Assembly (NCBI GenBank): GCA_013398015.1
Contig: VZRR01013400.1
Location: 690,333-754,332 of the forward strand
DNA length: 64,000 nt
Direction: 5' to 3'
Source of the DNA: Oreocharis arfaki
Lineage: Eukaryota > Chordata > Aves > Passeriformes > Paramythiidae
Translations under genes and position numbers: made by a program
Part shown: positions 51,440 to 64,000 of the stretch, one piece after another
Position numbering within the stretch: position 1 is the first letter of the stretch
Layout: each line of letters begins with the position of its first letter
The notes under the pieces: generated by a model
Seen by the model: the letters and a program-made list of their open reading frames with translations, nothing else
What the model was told of the DNA's origin: nothing
Databases searched by the model: none

Positions 51440-54400
51440 TGAATTTGAAAAACTAAATGAGGAAATTGAAGCTAAAATTCAGAAGGAGAGAGAAATAGTA
51501 GCTAAACAATCATGCAGAAGTTCAAGATAGAATTTCCCACAGAAACGCAGGACTTTCCATTTCCACCCTGACTTACTGAGCAATTGGCAGTCTTCCTGCC
51601 AAGGTCTGCAAAATTGACTTAGAGAAGAGGGGAAGGGAGGGATTTTCTGGCTTTCTATCAGCAACACCTTCCCAGTCTCCACGATAAAGCAAGGTAGAGG
51701 GAACAGAACCTATTCTTGCTTCCTGGATGCTTTCCAACTGTGATAATCACTTTTTTCTTTCTATTCAACACCTTAAGATGGTAAAATTACTGTAAAAATT
51801 TTGCTGTGTCCGGTGGCAGAGAAACATAAACATTCAAATGCAAGTTGAATAATTCTGGTCTTAGATCAACCTTTATTCTCCATTATTATTTTTTTGATAA
51901 TGTTACACACAAAAGTTCCCAGTTCATAAAAACACCAAAAAAAGAGCCAAAATTATGACCCTGAAGCTTTTCACTCTTCACAAACTGTCACAATAAAAAT
52001 AATACTGTGACAAAGCTGGAAAGATCTAGAAGATAAATGTTTTAACTCACATATACTTACAGTTCCAAGAAGTCAGAAAGATTGTCAATCAGATAATATA
52101 ATATCCTTGATAATAAGGATTTTTGAAACCTTTACTTTTTAATTTAGCAATCTACCCTGTGTCATAAAGTGTCATAATGGAGTATCATTAAAAAGTGTCT
52201 GGATTAGGCTAACCTATAGAATGCAGTGTGATGGAAAAGAGAAGATATATGCAATAAATAGAGGAAAAAGCCTCAGGCACAGAGCAAAGTTGTATAAAGA
52301 GAAAACTGGGAACACACACAAGTGCACATATAGAATACAATATTCCTATATCTGTGTTTACTCTCAGGAGGTATTCCTCAGAAAAATAAATTACAGCAGT
52401 AGGTGAAAAGCCTACAAGGGAATCAGATAGATGAACAGTGCTGCAGAATTCTGTCTCCTGTACAAAGGGAAAGTATACATCATAGTTACTGTCACAATTG
52501 ACTGTTTTAAAGAATCGAGAGCAAGTGCAACTGCTGGGCTTAAAAAAGAGTAATAACAACTGTCTTAGTGACACTGCAGCTTGTAAGCTGCTGTGACATT
52601 AGGTTGGTGGACAGAAAAAGAGCTAGCATATCATCCATAAATCATTGAGCCTAAGCAGAGATACAGTTCCTCGGCTTTTCAACCAACCAGGAAAACTACC
52701 TGGACTTTCAGTAGTACAAATGAGAAATACTGCACAAGGGCAGTCACAGAATCCCAAGTTTGTACAAGACAGATTGATAGAGCGTCTTCAATTTCAAAGT
52801 GCCAGCTTGTACTTAAATTAGGAAACTCATAAGCTGCCTTTTAAGTATCAGTTCCATTGCATATGTTATCTAGGTTAAATACCTTCTCCACATTCTGGAT
52901 TTATACATTCATCAAGTTACCTTTTTCTGTAATGTCCCTGAATATTCTAGGAGAGGAGACTAGGATGTAGAGCAGGTCATACAGTCATTTTGGGTTTGCT
53001 TACAGCCCCTCAGTAAATACGGTCAAAAATAATTAGGAGGGTATGATCTCAAAATATGTGTAGAACCTGTGAGGCTACAGGCTTTTTAAACATGTGTTTA
53101 AAGGTTTAATTTAACAGATACAAATTCTAAACAAGCAGATGCTTAAAGAAACTCTCCAACAGTTACTGGTACACTAAAGATATTGCACTGTGTCTAAATC
53201 AGTAGGAAATGCAAATATATTAAAAAAAATACACAAGTCACAAAAATGCAATTCTATTTTTAAAGGTTTTTCACCATATCTAGAGCTTGGAAAAATTGTG
53301 TTCTATTCAGTTCCCTGCAAACAAGGTGTCATTCAGTGCAACCCTCAGAACCTCATAAGTTTTTTTACTTCCCAATATAGTCTTGTACCTCATGTGTCAA
53401 AGGCAAGAATAAATCACTGTTTAAAGTCTTACCTCTCTGACATTCCTGGTTTAGACTGAAATAGGTATGCTGAGCTGATCTTTCTAGAATTGAAGAAATC
53501 CTTCACCTCTAGTTTTCTTTTGGCTTCATGCAACTAGGTCACAGAACAGATGTTTCTTTACCTTTGTAAATCTTGCTTTCAGGTTTGGGTTGCTTTTTTT
53601 TATACTTCACGCATAGCACACGGCGGCAAAGGAAGATATAGTATTTATCAGAGGACATATTCCATAAAGAGGAATACATGGAAAAAACCAGTTACAAGTA
53701 ATGAAGTCTTTTGCACAGTAGGCTTAAAAAATTCTAACCTGCCAAGGAAATTATTCCCTACTGAACAAATTGGCAAAACACTTGCTGACTTCTAGGCAAT
53801 GAGAATTTTACCAGATAAGGACTTTAGGATATGGCCCTCTGTGAACTATGAAGGACATGAATGTTAAATAGGGCTTATGGCCTGATGGGAGGTTTTGTGC
53901 TTAAGGCTGTATTTCCAGTGTGCATTTGTGTATCCAGTTTTCTGCATTCAGTAATTGGGCTTTGGTAGGTATATGAGCTGCACAGTAGCTGCTTCATGGG
54001 TTATGCAATCCTTCTTCCACTTTTACTGAAACACATAAAGAAACCTAAACTTTGTGCATGTTGCATAGTGCCCATCTTATTCCATGTGTTAGACTTCGAG
54101 AGGCTTTCCTGCAAACCCTTTTTCTCCAGCCCTGATACAAAACGTTTTAGCAGAACTTCACATTCCTCATTTGTGAAGCACTGGACAACTGAGTCCCCAT
54201 GTTACATGCCCTGAAGCAGAAAGTAGCGAATAAAAGCAAACCTTTTTTCTTTAAAATTCTATTTTTAAAAAAATTAAATCAAGGCACAATAAAATTAAGC
54301 TAAGGAAAACTGAAAGTATTTTTTTTGTTTGTTTTGTGTACTGATTTCCACTCAGCTTTCCCTGATATTCATATGTTATTTCCTTATTTTCTCTTTTCTA

Positions 54401-57400
54401 AATGTAGATACTTTGAAAACTATGATGTTTAAATTGCAAATTATTGACTGTATCTTAAACTGTAGGTACAGTAAAAGACTGAAAAAAAGAGTTCCTTAGC
54501 TAAACCTAATTAAAACTTTGCTCCATTAATAGCCCACAAACACTCAACTTACTGTCCCTGCACATGATGTACCATACAGTGACATACCATCTAATTCCAG
54601 GATAATTAACATAGAAATTTTGATATGCTTCTTAAAAACACATGCAACATTTCATTGGATTATGTACAAACATAATCTGTTAAAAAAAAAGAAAAAAAAT
54701 GGCAGAACAATTCTAGATGTTCTCCGAATTGTTTTTCTGTGATACAGGATAGTTACACAATTCTAAACATGCTCTTGCTGGTTTAGTTTGCTTCATTTCA
54801 TGAACCTGTATAAACTACAGTACCCAAAGGTCCTTTTGTTACAGTGTACTATTTATCTGTTGCAGTTGCATCAAGATTTTCTCTGTGCAGGCAAGACATA
54901 TAACATAGGTAGGATGAAGTGAATGTGCCACAGGAGAAAAGTTTAGAGAACTGATGGAGTTCTCAAGTGCCAGGAAAAGGTTAGAAGGGGCTGGTGAGGT
55001 ACTCAGAATGAGAGGTACTCTAGCTGTTGAGGGAAAAAAGGTATTTCCTTTGTTTAAAAAAAAATAAAATGTTACAACATTCGAAAAAGCTTCAATGCCA
55101 GCTCAGAAAAGAGCACTCAAATATTGGTTAACTGAGGTTCAGATGTTAACACAGAGAGAAAGAGACACACATATACATATAAAAATAAATCACCTATTCT
55201 ACCCAACATCTCCAAAAGGCCAGTCTTTTGTTCAAAAAAACAAAATAGGGACCTGAAGACAACCATCATCATTCATCTTTTAGCTCTTCCAGATACATAT
55301 GTGTCCCTGCAATTTTTCAAACATGCATGTCTTTCCTTATCATAACTCATTTCATGTGCAAGGACACATTATCCCAACTCATCACATATGCAAATACATG
55401 AACTGCAACTCATTTTTCCACTGAAGTAGTTGGGGTCAAAATAGTTCAATAGTTACCTTTATCAATCAGCTACCAGGTTTTGACTTCTTAATAACCTGAT
55501 AACAGACCTTTTACAGAACATCTCATTTTTCATTTTCTTCTGTGTCTAAAAGGGAGAATATAGATGATAGTTAGCTGTGATCATCTTAAAATTGTATTAT
55601 AAACTTTATGTTGCCTGTCATATACAGAGGACAATTCCCTCAAACTCGTAACTTATCTGAAAAGCAAACATCAGCATTATAGTTTAAGGAGTCTTTCGTA
55701 TATTTGTTTCATAAGTACATGATTAGTACATTTTCCACATATTTTTTTGTTGGGGTTTTTTCCTCCTCTTTTTTTTAGGGCTAAGGATGAATAACACAAA
55801 TTAAATGTGTTGAATTTCTTAGACTCATCCTTCTTTTAGACATCCAGTCAAAAAATAAAACTCCTATCTCACTGACATATGAAACATCTACATGACCGCA
55901 GTGAGAAGATGTTTGAATAATTTATCGTTTGCAAACTAAAATGACAAGTATTGAACATAACAATGTTCATCATCAAAGAGCACTCTTTTAAAACTGCCTC
56001 CTAATTATTTACACAAGTTGAAGGGAAATGAGTATGTACTGGTTGTAAATTATTAATTTTATTTAAAAAATAAATTAACCAAATAAACACTTTCTATATC
56101 ACATAAAAATGATATAATTTTCCCTCCTCTAATCATGAACTGAGAATTCTTTTTTATGGGAAAGACATAAGAGAACAGTCTCCACAGAAAGGAGTCCATG
56201 GTTGACTTTACTAAGTTCTCTTTCCAGGCTGCATATCATCAATTTTATGTTGCAGCTGGGAATTACATTAAATATAGCAAAATACCTTTTGCCTGCAAAG
56301 AAGCTCATGAAATTTCCCACATTGGCTGTAGTAGATTTGATCAGCTCACGAATGTGAAAGCAAATCAAAGAAAATCTCTCAGGCTCAGGGTTGTAACCTA
56401 AGCTTTTCTTTTTAATCCCACACATAGAGACCTGCACTGACATCGCAGATATCCACACTGTTCTTGCTTAAGATAATGCAAATGATATGTGCCCATCTTC
56501 GGGTGGTGTCAGGACCCTGTGAGCGTTAGCTCTAAGTGTAACAAAAAAGAGTGTTCTGAAGCACTCCATGGATTAAATGGTGGTTCCGGTGAAGCCAGTA
56601 GGATCTTCAACTTTGGCTTCCACACAATTGAGATTTTACTCTAGTTCTTTTAGATGTGGGCTACTGCCTCTGTTGGAAGAACTGGTTCTTTCTTTTTTTT
56701 CTTTTTTATTTTTTTAAGATCTGCCTTGAAGTAAGTACTTGGAAAAGATGATACCCTTATTCTCTCAGAGACCGATTTTTTTTCCATTAGCCTCAGAATT
56801 ATTTCAGCAACAAAAAACTTTCTTGTGTTAACATACCAGTATGCACTAGCTGTCTTCTGCAGGAATAGCTTCTGAGAGTTCAATCTTCATACCTTTTTAG
56901 CTTTTTCCTTTATTTTTATGCCCTCCACAGTGACTATCATATGTTTGGACAGGTGAATGCTCCAGCTCAAAGACTGCAGCAAATTTCTGAGAAAGGACTG
57001 CTTAGGAGGATTACCCTAATGTAGATCTGATTGCATTGGAGACTTATTCTATGCTTAGCACTAAAAAAACTACATAGTTTTGTTGTGCGATATTGATGTC
57101 TCTGGTGATTTTTTTTCTGTAACCAACCAGGCTAAATGTTCCTTAATGTTTCTGAGTACTTAAGGAACTTTAAATAGGCATTAGTATTGGAAGAAAGGGG
57201 AAACACACACTCTCTTTTAGTATTTACACCTGTGTATAATTCATGATGGTTGTGTTCAAGGGTCAGTGCCCCCTAACTGGGATATATGAACTAACACAGG
57301 AGCTATTCCTACCAAGTTTATATCAAGTGTTGGCCAACGTTCGTGTTCCAAACTTGAGTCCTTTGGTGCTGCCTCAAAGTTTGTCCTCATAATATTGATT

Positions 57401-60400
57401 TAGATTATAGATCTTAAACCACACAGAGAAATATGACTTCTGTATACCTATTCTGTACTTACACCTCTACATACTTTTCTGTGAGCTAATAGAAACTCTC
57501 TACAGTTAGCTCTATTCTTCCTGTCTTCCATTGACATAAAAACTCCCTGTGTTCAAGTACAATCATATTATAATATAAAAAGCATAGGCTAAGACTTGAA
57601 TGTCTGTAACTCATTAGCTGACAACACGACAATTTTATGGTACATATGTAACCCAGCAGGCAAGTATTGCACTCTGCCTACTGGCAACACATAAGGAGAA
57701 ATCACAGGAGGGACTGTCCAGGAACTTATTTTCCATGCTGAAAATATGCAAAAAGGGGCATATTTATAGACTTTATTTCATGACTTGACAGTTTCTACTT
57801 CAGTATGAAGGAACATATCCCCGGCAGAAAATATTTATTTTTCTCTCTCAAACGCTATTTCATGCTTGAAGGATCCTTGTAAAGTCTTAGTCCATTTATG
57901 TGCAGATTTCCACTGTCCTGTTTGTCACTGTCCTGACCTCTGTTGTTACTGCTGGAACAAATATTGCCAACAAAGGCCAAAGAATAATAAAACTCTATGG
58001 TATAGTACACACAATCACATTTGTTACATGACTAATTCAGGAAACTTGACATGGTTGACAGCCTAACAATATGAAGTACAGGTGATATTTTTCAAGGTCC
58101 TTTTCATTTATATAGTTTATATAGACACCTTATTTCACTTCAGCTATTTCAAAGAATTGAAATAATGCTCAATGGAAAGAAAGCAGGAGTGCAATTAGAA
58201 ATGCATGAAGGCTAAAACTGGTAAGTATTGACCTTTTCTATAGGCCTGTTCTATAAATGAATATACTTGCCTTTTGAGTCTACTTGTACTTCAGATATCT
58301 GTAACCTCTTGTGACAACGAATTTTATAATCTCAATAGCCACTGGATTTCAGTAGACATTTTACTGTCAATGACTCAATATCATGAGGTGATCCTGAAAT
58401 GCCTTGCCTAAATCTGAAAAAGTGTGGACATGGTTTCAAGATTCCATCTTTGAAAGACAGAGAGTATTTATGCCACCTATAGTAACAGACTTTAGCAGGA
58501 CCAGAAAAAGCCAGAATCACTAATTAGCAGAATAAAAAAGCAATTACAAATCCATATATTCATCTTTAAAACAGAGCAAAAAAGGATGTAAATTCTGGTA
58601 AGAGACACAAGAGTGAGTTTAAGCAGCAGCAAATTAAAATCTAATATATGCAATAAAAAAAATTGGAGTAAAAGTCAGTATGGGATTAAATATACTAAGA
58701 AAACATATAGTAAGCCTTGTGTGTCAAAATGAAGGCAAGGGCCATGAAGTGAAGTAATCTGGTTGAATTTCAAGAGATGTGACTGAAGGCTTGGATTTTG
58801 AATGCCATTGACTCTGATCTTACACAAAATCTGTTGCTAAGAGAAAAACTGAAATTGTCCCTCCATTACGAATTTCTCCTCCCAGTGCAATGCTGCCAAA
58901 GTGTAGCAACAGAAAAAATCTCATTTAAAATCCAAATCCTGATAGACCTTGGGTGGCTTCATTAGTTTCCAGTCCACTTCGGCAAAATATACTGAAGGAT
59001 CAGGGACGGTAGACTTTAAAACTCTGGAAACCTTTGCAATAAAAATTTGAGATCAACTGGGGCTCTACTCTTGTTGAAAAGGAATTTGCAGTCACTTGCC
59101 TTTAAATAAATAAGGCCAAATACCGCTTCACAGATGAGTTATCCATAAAACTCCCTGTCTCCACCTTAGTTCTTATGAATTATACCCTGCTACCAAACAA
59201 AAGCAAATTAATGATGGCAGAAAGTCTGGCACACCCAAAATAAACTTTCCTCTAAGGTGTGCAGTTGGGCCCATCACTTGTTTGAAATACATTTTAGCTG
59301 GCAGTCTTGAAAGAAGTCAGTGTTCTGAGCAGAAAACGCAGAAACCTCTTGTGATGCCATCATTAGTCAGGCCTGTTATTTAGAATGCCTAAACATTTTT
59401 TAAAAGTGATTGAAGACAATGGCATTTTAAATATAATATCCTGACACTCTGCTAATGTGTTCTTAGACATCTATTTCATCATGAACGTATTTGGGCCACA
59501 TGAACAAGATTTTTTTAAGGAATCATCTAAAAATTACTATGCAGCAAGTCTGTTCTCCCTGCACTTGGTATGTATCACACATAACAAGTTCAAGTATAAG
59601 TGCTGCTGTAGCAACTCCTTGAATCTGACACCTGATTTTTTATTATGTTTAATGCATGTTGAATGTAGGAAAGGGGGAGTTGGTCAAGAAACACAAGGAG
59701 CTAGTAGCAGTCATACAGAAATACAACATGATATAGTGTTTTCAAAGTATTATCTCAGAAGACAGTGACCTGGAGAGAAAGCACTAAAGCCAAAGAATAA
59801 TTTGAAACTTGTACTCCTGTTGTCAGACATAAAGGACAATTTTAAAAAAAAATCTGCAGCACAGATATTTTATGTGTGGCCTATTTCAGTGCAGCAGTGT
59901 ATGAATGACACTGAGAGTCATATTCTGCAGAGATAGAAAAAGTTGTTGATTTGTTGCTAAATCTGCGCTTGTTTATGCAGGAGAATGACAGTGAAGACTG
60001 TCTTATCCTCACCTGGTGAAATGGTCCAGGTGGTAACCATACATTCTTTTCCAAGCCACCTTGCTACATTCCTTGGTGTATCCTATATGCAAAAAAGGCT
60101 GTTCCTATCTTCCTGCTTGCTTCAAGCTGTCCATTTAGTTGCTATATTTATTAAATTTTGCTTACCACCTTAATTCCAAATCTCTATAAAATGTGAGTTT
60201 ATTCTGGAGTGCAAATGAAAATACAACAATAACAGCACTGGAAGGTGAATTATATGTTTCATATTATTGAGTTCCTCTTTTTTTCCCTACTTTATATTTG
60301 CATTCTCTATCTCAGATTTTAATAATCACATAGCCTAAAACAAGTTCATTGTCAGGAACTTTGCCCTGTATTTCAGCTTATTTACTGAACTTCACTGGCA

Positions 60401-61019
60401 GCTTGAAGGCCTCCAGCCCTCCTAACTCAGTCAACTGTTAAGTAATCACCACTGTTAATGAATCACCACTGTTTCAAGCAGCTTTCCGTTCAGATAGTGT
60501 TTCTATCCACAGGCAGTTGGCTTAATCTGCCACAGAAAATTTCATGAGATGGTATCAAATGCTCTAACAGATTGCTTCTATCTTTGAGCTCACTTTCGCA
60601 ACGTTATTATTGTCTTATATCCCCATATACGTGTGTGTATACAATTATAGTTCCCTGGTAACATTCTTTATGAACTAAGAGTACTTCTTTTCCATGTTAT
60701 CCTAACAAAAAGGCTGAAAGAAGCAACCAGAACTTTGCATGTGAGGATCTAAACATCAGTGACATTTTTAGAAGGAGTAGAAAATATGTGGGATGCATGA
60801 ACAAAATCTCATGGCATTTAAGAGCTCATTTTGCTACGAAGAATAAGATTTTATTTAAACATCCCTTCACTTGTCTCATGTAATGATATGAGAGTACTCC
60901 ACTGAACCAGGTAAAAAGTCTGTTTTCACTAGGACATCAAGAAGGATACTCTCAGAATTTTTGGGGATGATTTATGGGCTATTATTTATATAAGAAGCTA
61001 GATAATTTTTGCTGGGCTC
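51440..61019. other. AT-rich non-coding sequence, no gene seen
   Basis: About 9.6 kb without a recognised exon, RNA gene or mobile element. Open frames such as 52209-52574 minus (121 codons), 56129-56458 minus (109) and 59457-59768 plus (103) are rich in Phe, Ser and Leu as expected from AT-rich antisense sequence and show no domain. A-rich runs lie at 54681-54700 and T-rich runs at 56693-56717. The interval 55900-56110 has the smooth AT-rich texture of a possible conserved non-coding element. Confidence 0.5.
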
Positions 61020-61165
61020 TGGACACCACTGAAAAGACCTTGACACTATCCTTCCACCCTCCCTTCAGGTATTTATGTACACTGATAAAATCCCCATGGG
61101 GCCTTCTCTTCTCTCAGCTGAGTAGTCAGAGCTCTCTCAGTCTTTCCATTATCAACTCCACCTTT
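61020..61165 (-). mobile_element. CR1 LINE internal fragment, minus orientation
   Basis: On the minus strand the segment translates in part to LRELxLLSxEKRRPHGDFIS and a following VHKYLKGG, which matches the conserved CR1 ORF2 C-terminal region (ERLRELGLFSLEKRRLRGDLI..YKYLKGG). Both ends of the LINE are missing; there is no 3' octamer end. It is an old remnant. The 67-codon plus frame at 60974-61177 is its antisense and not a gene. Confidence 0.8.
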
Positions 61166-62290
61166 AACTTTATCTAATTCCAAGAAGCAATGATTTTACA
61201 TTTCTGTCAAATTCACTAATGTGGGAGGTGCAATCGGATACTACCCTGTTAGACTAAACTTTTCTTTCAAATGGTCATGGTAACTTGGCTTCAAGAACCT
61301 CCAGGTCCCTGAGGGCGCTACCTGAGCAGCCCCTCTCCTAACCGCCTTTAATTTTACTTCTTCTTCAATAATTTCCTGTGTGAAATCTAATCGTTTGTAA
61401 CTACTGCTTCCATTGCAGATTAGTTACCCACAGCCCATGAGGCCCTTTGAACAAATCAATACGTTCCAGCAGGGTTTATCAGCTGTGTTCCCTAAAGAAA
61501 ACTGGGGCGCCAACTGAACAGCTATTTTCATACTTGTGAACAGTCCTCAGTTAAAAAGCACTGACGTTAGTTTTTTGTTATTCTGAATGCTGTGCTCTAG
61601 AAAGTACAGGGGCAGGAGAAGAAACAGCCTGAAACACTATATACAAATGTCACCAAAGCACCACCCGAGGTTGATTTTTAGGTGCCGTTTACCTCCTTGA
61701 AAAGGACATTTTCCTTCAATGCGCAGTTTATCATGTCCAGTCAAGAGAGACAAGAGAGGTTTAATTGGATATGAAGATGTTTCAGAGAAGTTTAATATAT
61801 TTAGGAGAACACTTTATTGGGAAACATTATCAAGATGTGGTTTAAGCACTTGAGGACAATATTTGCAAGAGAAAACACTTAACACTTGTTTTTCAGGTGA
61901 GTCCTTTTTTCCCCAAAGAAATTAAAAATCCTCCTTAGAGATATTCCTCATCAGGATAAATTCAAGAAGATTGAAAATCTGTATGTAATTACAGACACAC
62001 TGTTAGTTATTTCCGCTCAAAGAACACTCTTAATTTTGTCAACTTCTTGTGTTTAGCTGTTTCACAAAAATTGATTAAGACATGCTGCAAGTGCATCAAT
62101 CTCTCAGTCCTAATAAAAGGCACATGTTTATAACACCAAAATGACTGATGGATTCATATATATAAAGCTTCTTAGCAATGTGACATCTGTGTGAAACTTG
62201 AAGCCTTTCAATAACTCATAAATTCCCAGTCTTCATGTTGAACTCAAAGAAGATGAAGCAAAGCCAAAGTCAAGACCAATGGAGGTTAAT

Positions 62291-62317
62291 GTGTATCTGT
62301 GTGTCTGTGCGTGTGTT
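62291..62317. repeat. (TG)n microsatellite, imperfect
   Basis: TG units interrupted by A and C changes. Confidence 0.7.
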
Positions 62318-62914
62318 AAGCAAAAAGGTTTTATGAAACACAAACAATTAATCTGACTGACTTTGAGCAACACTATATAAATCCCTAGACTTATATATAA
62401 CATTTCCATTTTTTGACTTCTGATGCCTTCATTTATGTCCTCCTGACACATATATTATCAGGGCTAAAAACGGAGTTTCGGTGGCTAGTAGCAAGGTGGA
62501 TAGTCTGAGCAAGAAGAAATTGATGATGGTAGTTTAATGGTAGATAGACTTTGTGCCAGGCATTCTGCATTCAGGTGTTTGGTCTGAAGCTGCAAGTGTC
62601 TTTGGAAGAAAAGAGATAATTTAAAGGATGACAGGTGATGACTGTCAGTTGAAGGAGTGGATAATAGTCCCTGGAAATGAAAATTAAAAACCTAAACAAC
62701 ATCTGATACCTCACCGAGAATGTAAATTCATTTCTGAAGACAAATATGCCTGTCAATTGAACAGATTCTTTCCTTTCTCCCTCTTTTAAACTTTGATTTC
62801 CAGCTCAGATTTACCAGACACATTTAAAATTTATTCCTCTGATGCTATTTTTACTAGTTCCTTTATAGACTAGAACTGCAATTTTAATAGGTTCTAAAAA
62901 TGAATCCTTTTATT

Positions 62915-62942
62915 TTTAGTACACAGAACACTGTGTACTAAA
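62915..62942. repeat. Perfect 12-bp inverted repeat, 4-bp loop
   Basis: TTTAGTACACAG (62915-62926) and CTGTGTACTAAA (62931-62942) are exact reverse complements around the loop AACA. It is the tightest hairpin I found by eye in the window. Confidence 0.85.
62925..62939 (+). promoter_or_regulatory. Steroid-receptor response-element-like site
   Basis: AGAACACTGTGTACT fits the glucocorticoid/androgen/progesterone receptor consensus AGAACAnnnTGTTCT at 11 of 12 specified bases (TGTACT instead of TGTTCT). It sits inside the hairpin-forming inverted repeat. The match is seen; binding is not shown, and with no gene nearby a target cannot be named. Chance matches of this quality occur in genomes. Confidence 0.3.
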
Positions 62943-63823
62943 TGCAATGCAAGAGAAGTTGCACAAAATACATGAACTTTAATACTTTTACTCTGCATTT
63001 AAGAATAGAAGGTGGTAGTTCACATTTTTCTACAAAAACAGATATGTAAAGCTTTTCTTTAAGTAAATGCTTGATTATTTTCTCTTCTTGTGTTCCACAT
63101 AATGGGACTGACATTTGAGAGGATATTTGTGAAAACAGTAATATTTATCATACAATTGATATTTTAAACCATAACCCTTATGGATAAAGTGCAGGTTTCA
63201 ACTAAAATGAAACAGAAGTCTGCAGACTGATGTTAGAGAAATTATAGTAATAATAGAAAGCTTTAAATAATGCATCTATTGTTTTTTAAAAATCACAGAA
63301 TAAATGATGGAAATATTACTATCTTTTAAAACATGGTCAGTTGGCACAGAAACATTTCTGCTTTTTGAATAATTTAATTTGGACAAGATCTCTTCCCAAA
63401 CTCACTACTTTGAAAAAAAAAGGGCAATTAAAAGCGCCATAAATTATCCATGCTAATAATAATTCATAATAATTTAGAATGTAATCATAATCTGATTAAA
63501 TTAGTATTACAGTAATTCCTTAAAATTGGTGTAGTTTACTTGTGTTGTTGATTAATTTTGACATTAATACGAAATACTATGGAGTAGCTGCCATCATGCA
63601 CAGCTATATTTGTCAGCCCAGAAAATTATAAGCATGACTATTCTGCAATCACAAAAGTATTATAGCTCTTTAGCTTGTATCCACTTCAAATAATTCTAAC
63701 AGTAAGTGTCCAAAACATTTCTCTGAAACTGAAACTATTTATTAGTGGCCCTACATCCAATTAAATTCTTTCAGACAAACAAAGAAGGTGAACAAGTATC
63801 CAAGAGAGACATTAGATTTTTTT

Positions 63824-63843
63824 CTACAGTCTAGAGACTGTAG
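63824..63843. repeat. Short perfect inverted repeat (8-bp arms, 4-bp loop)
   Basis: CTACAGTC (63824-63831) and GACTGTAG (63836-63843) flank TAGA. Confidence 0.6.
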
Positions 63844-64000
63844 TGTAGGTAATAAACAGCTTCAACTACATCATGAAAGTCGCAAAAATTCAAAGCAGCC
63901 CAAATCTATTGATCTCACTACAGCATTATCTGGCTGATTCTAAATGCAAAAAAATCTAAAAAAAAGTTAAATCTAAGATAATGTGGCTTCTGCATTAGTT

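Larger units (their letters stand above)
61166..64000. other. AT-rich non-coding sequence, no gene seen
   Basis: No exon, RNA or mobile element was recognised. It holds a TG-rich tract at 62291-62317, a 12-bp-arm inverted repeat at 62915-62942 and an 8-bp-arm inverted repeat at 63824-63843. The interval 63420-63560 is dense in TAATTA/ATTAAT/TAATAA cores and looks like a candidate conserved non-coding element. Confidence 0.5.

Noticed and set aside
52209..52574. 121-codon minus-strand frame with hydrophobic stretches
   Set aside because: Phe/Leu/Ser/Cys-rich composition is typical of antisense AT-rich DNA; no transmembrane protein family is recognised.
1..64000. CRISPR array, operon or other prokaryotic system
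   Set aside because: No regularly spaced repeats, ribosome-binding sites or packed frames; CR1 LINEs and avian LTRs show this is vertebrate DNA.

Overview
The window looks like non-coding DNA from a bird nuclear genome. It is AT-rich, has no operon-like gene packing, and contains no convincing protein-coding exon, rRNA or tRNA. The call of bird rests on the repeats. There are four CR1 LINE fragments, two of which keep the typical 3' end with octamer-like repeats. There are also several solo LTRs whose sequence I recognise as avian endogenous retrovirus (ERV) LTR families. The order of bird cannot be fixed from this. It could be a passerine or another neoavian, and the window is either an intergenic gene desert or the inside of a very long intron.

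Layout. 1-9153: AT-rich unique sequence. 9154-10023: long ERV LTR, minus orientation. 10532-11068: GC-rich solo LTR, plus orientation, with perfect 6-bp target-site duplications (TSDs). 11075-19791: unique sequence. 19797-20197: ERVL-like solo LTR with a perfect 5-bp TSD. 20203-28478: unique sequence with one unexplained GC-richer island at 23.6-24.0 kb. 28479-28912 and 29902-30668: two CR1 fragments, both minus. 32624-33159: second copy of the GC-rich solo LTR, opposite in orientation to the first, with its own perfect 6-bp TSD. 34110-34611: another ERV LTR. 35905-36479: ERVL-like LTR, minus, with a 5-bp TSD. 36485-47350: unique sequence with microsatellites. 47351-47500: CR1 3' end, plus. 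47.8-49.9 kb: strongly purine-rich on the plus strand. About 50860-51439: LTR related to the one at 9154, plus. 61020-61165: CR1 fragment, minus. The rest is unique AT-rich sequence.

No genes act together here. The history that can be read is one of repeated retroelement insertion: seven LTRs, with no recognisable gag, pol or env between or beside them, so they are solo or isolated LTRs. The GC- and CpG-richest stretches are the ERV LTRs. Short open frames throughout (the longest outside clear repeats is 157 codons at 6222-6695) fit chance opening, and none resembles a known protein. I found no new multi-gene system. The most informative structure is the inverted pair of near-identical solo LTRs 21.6 kb apart.
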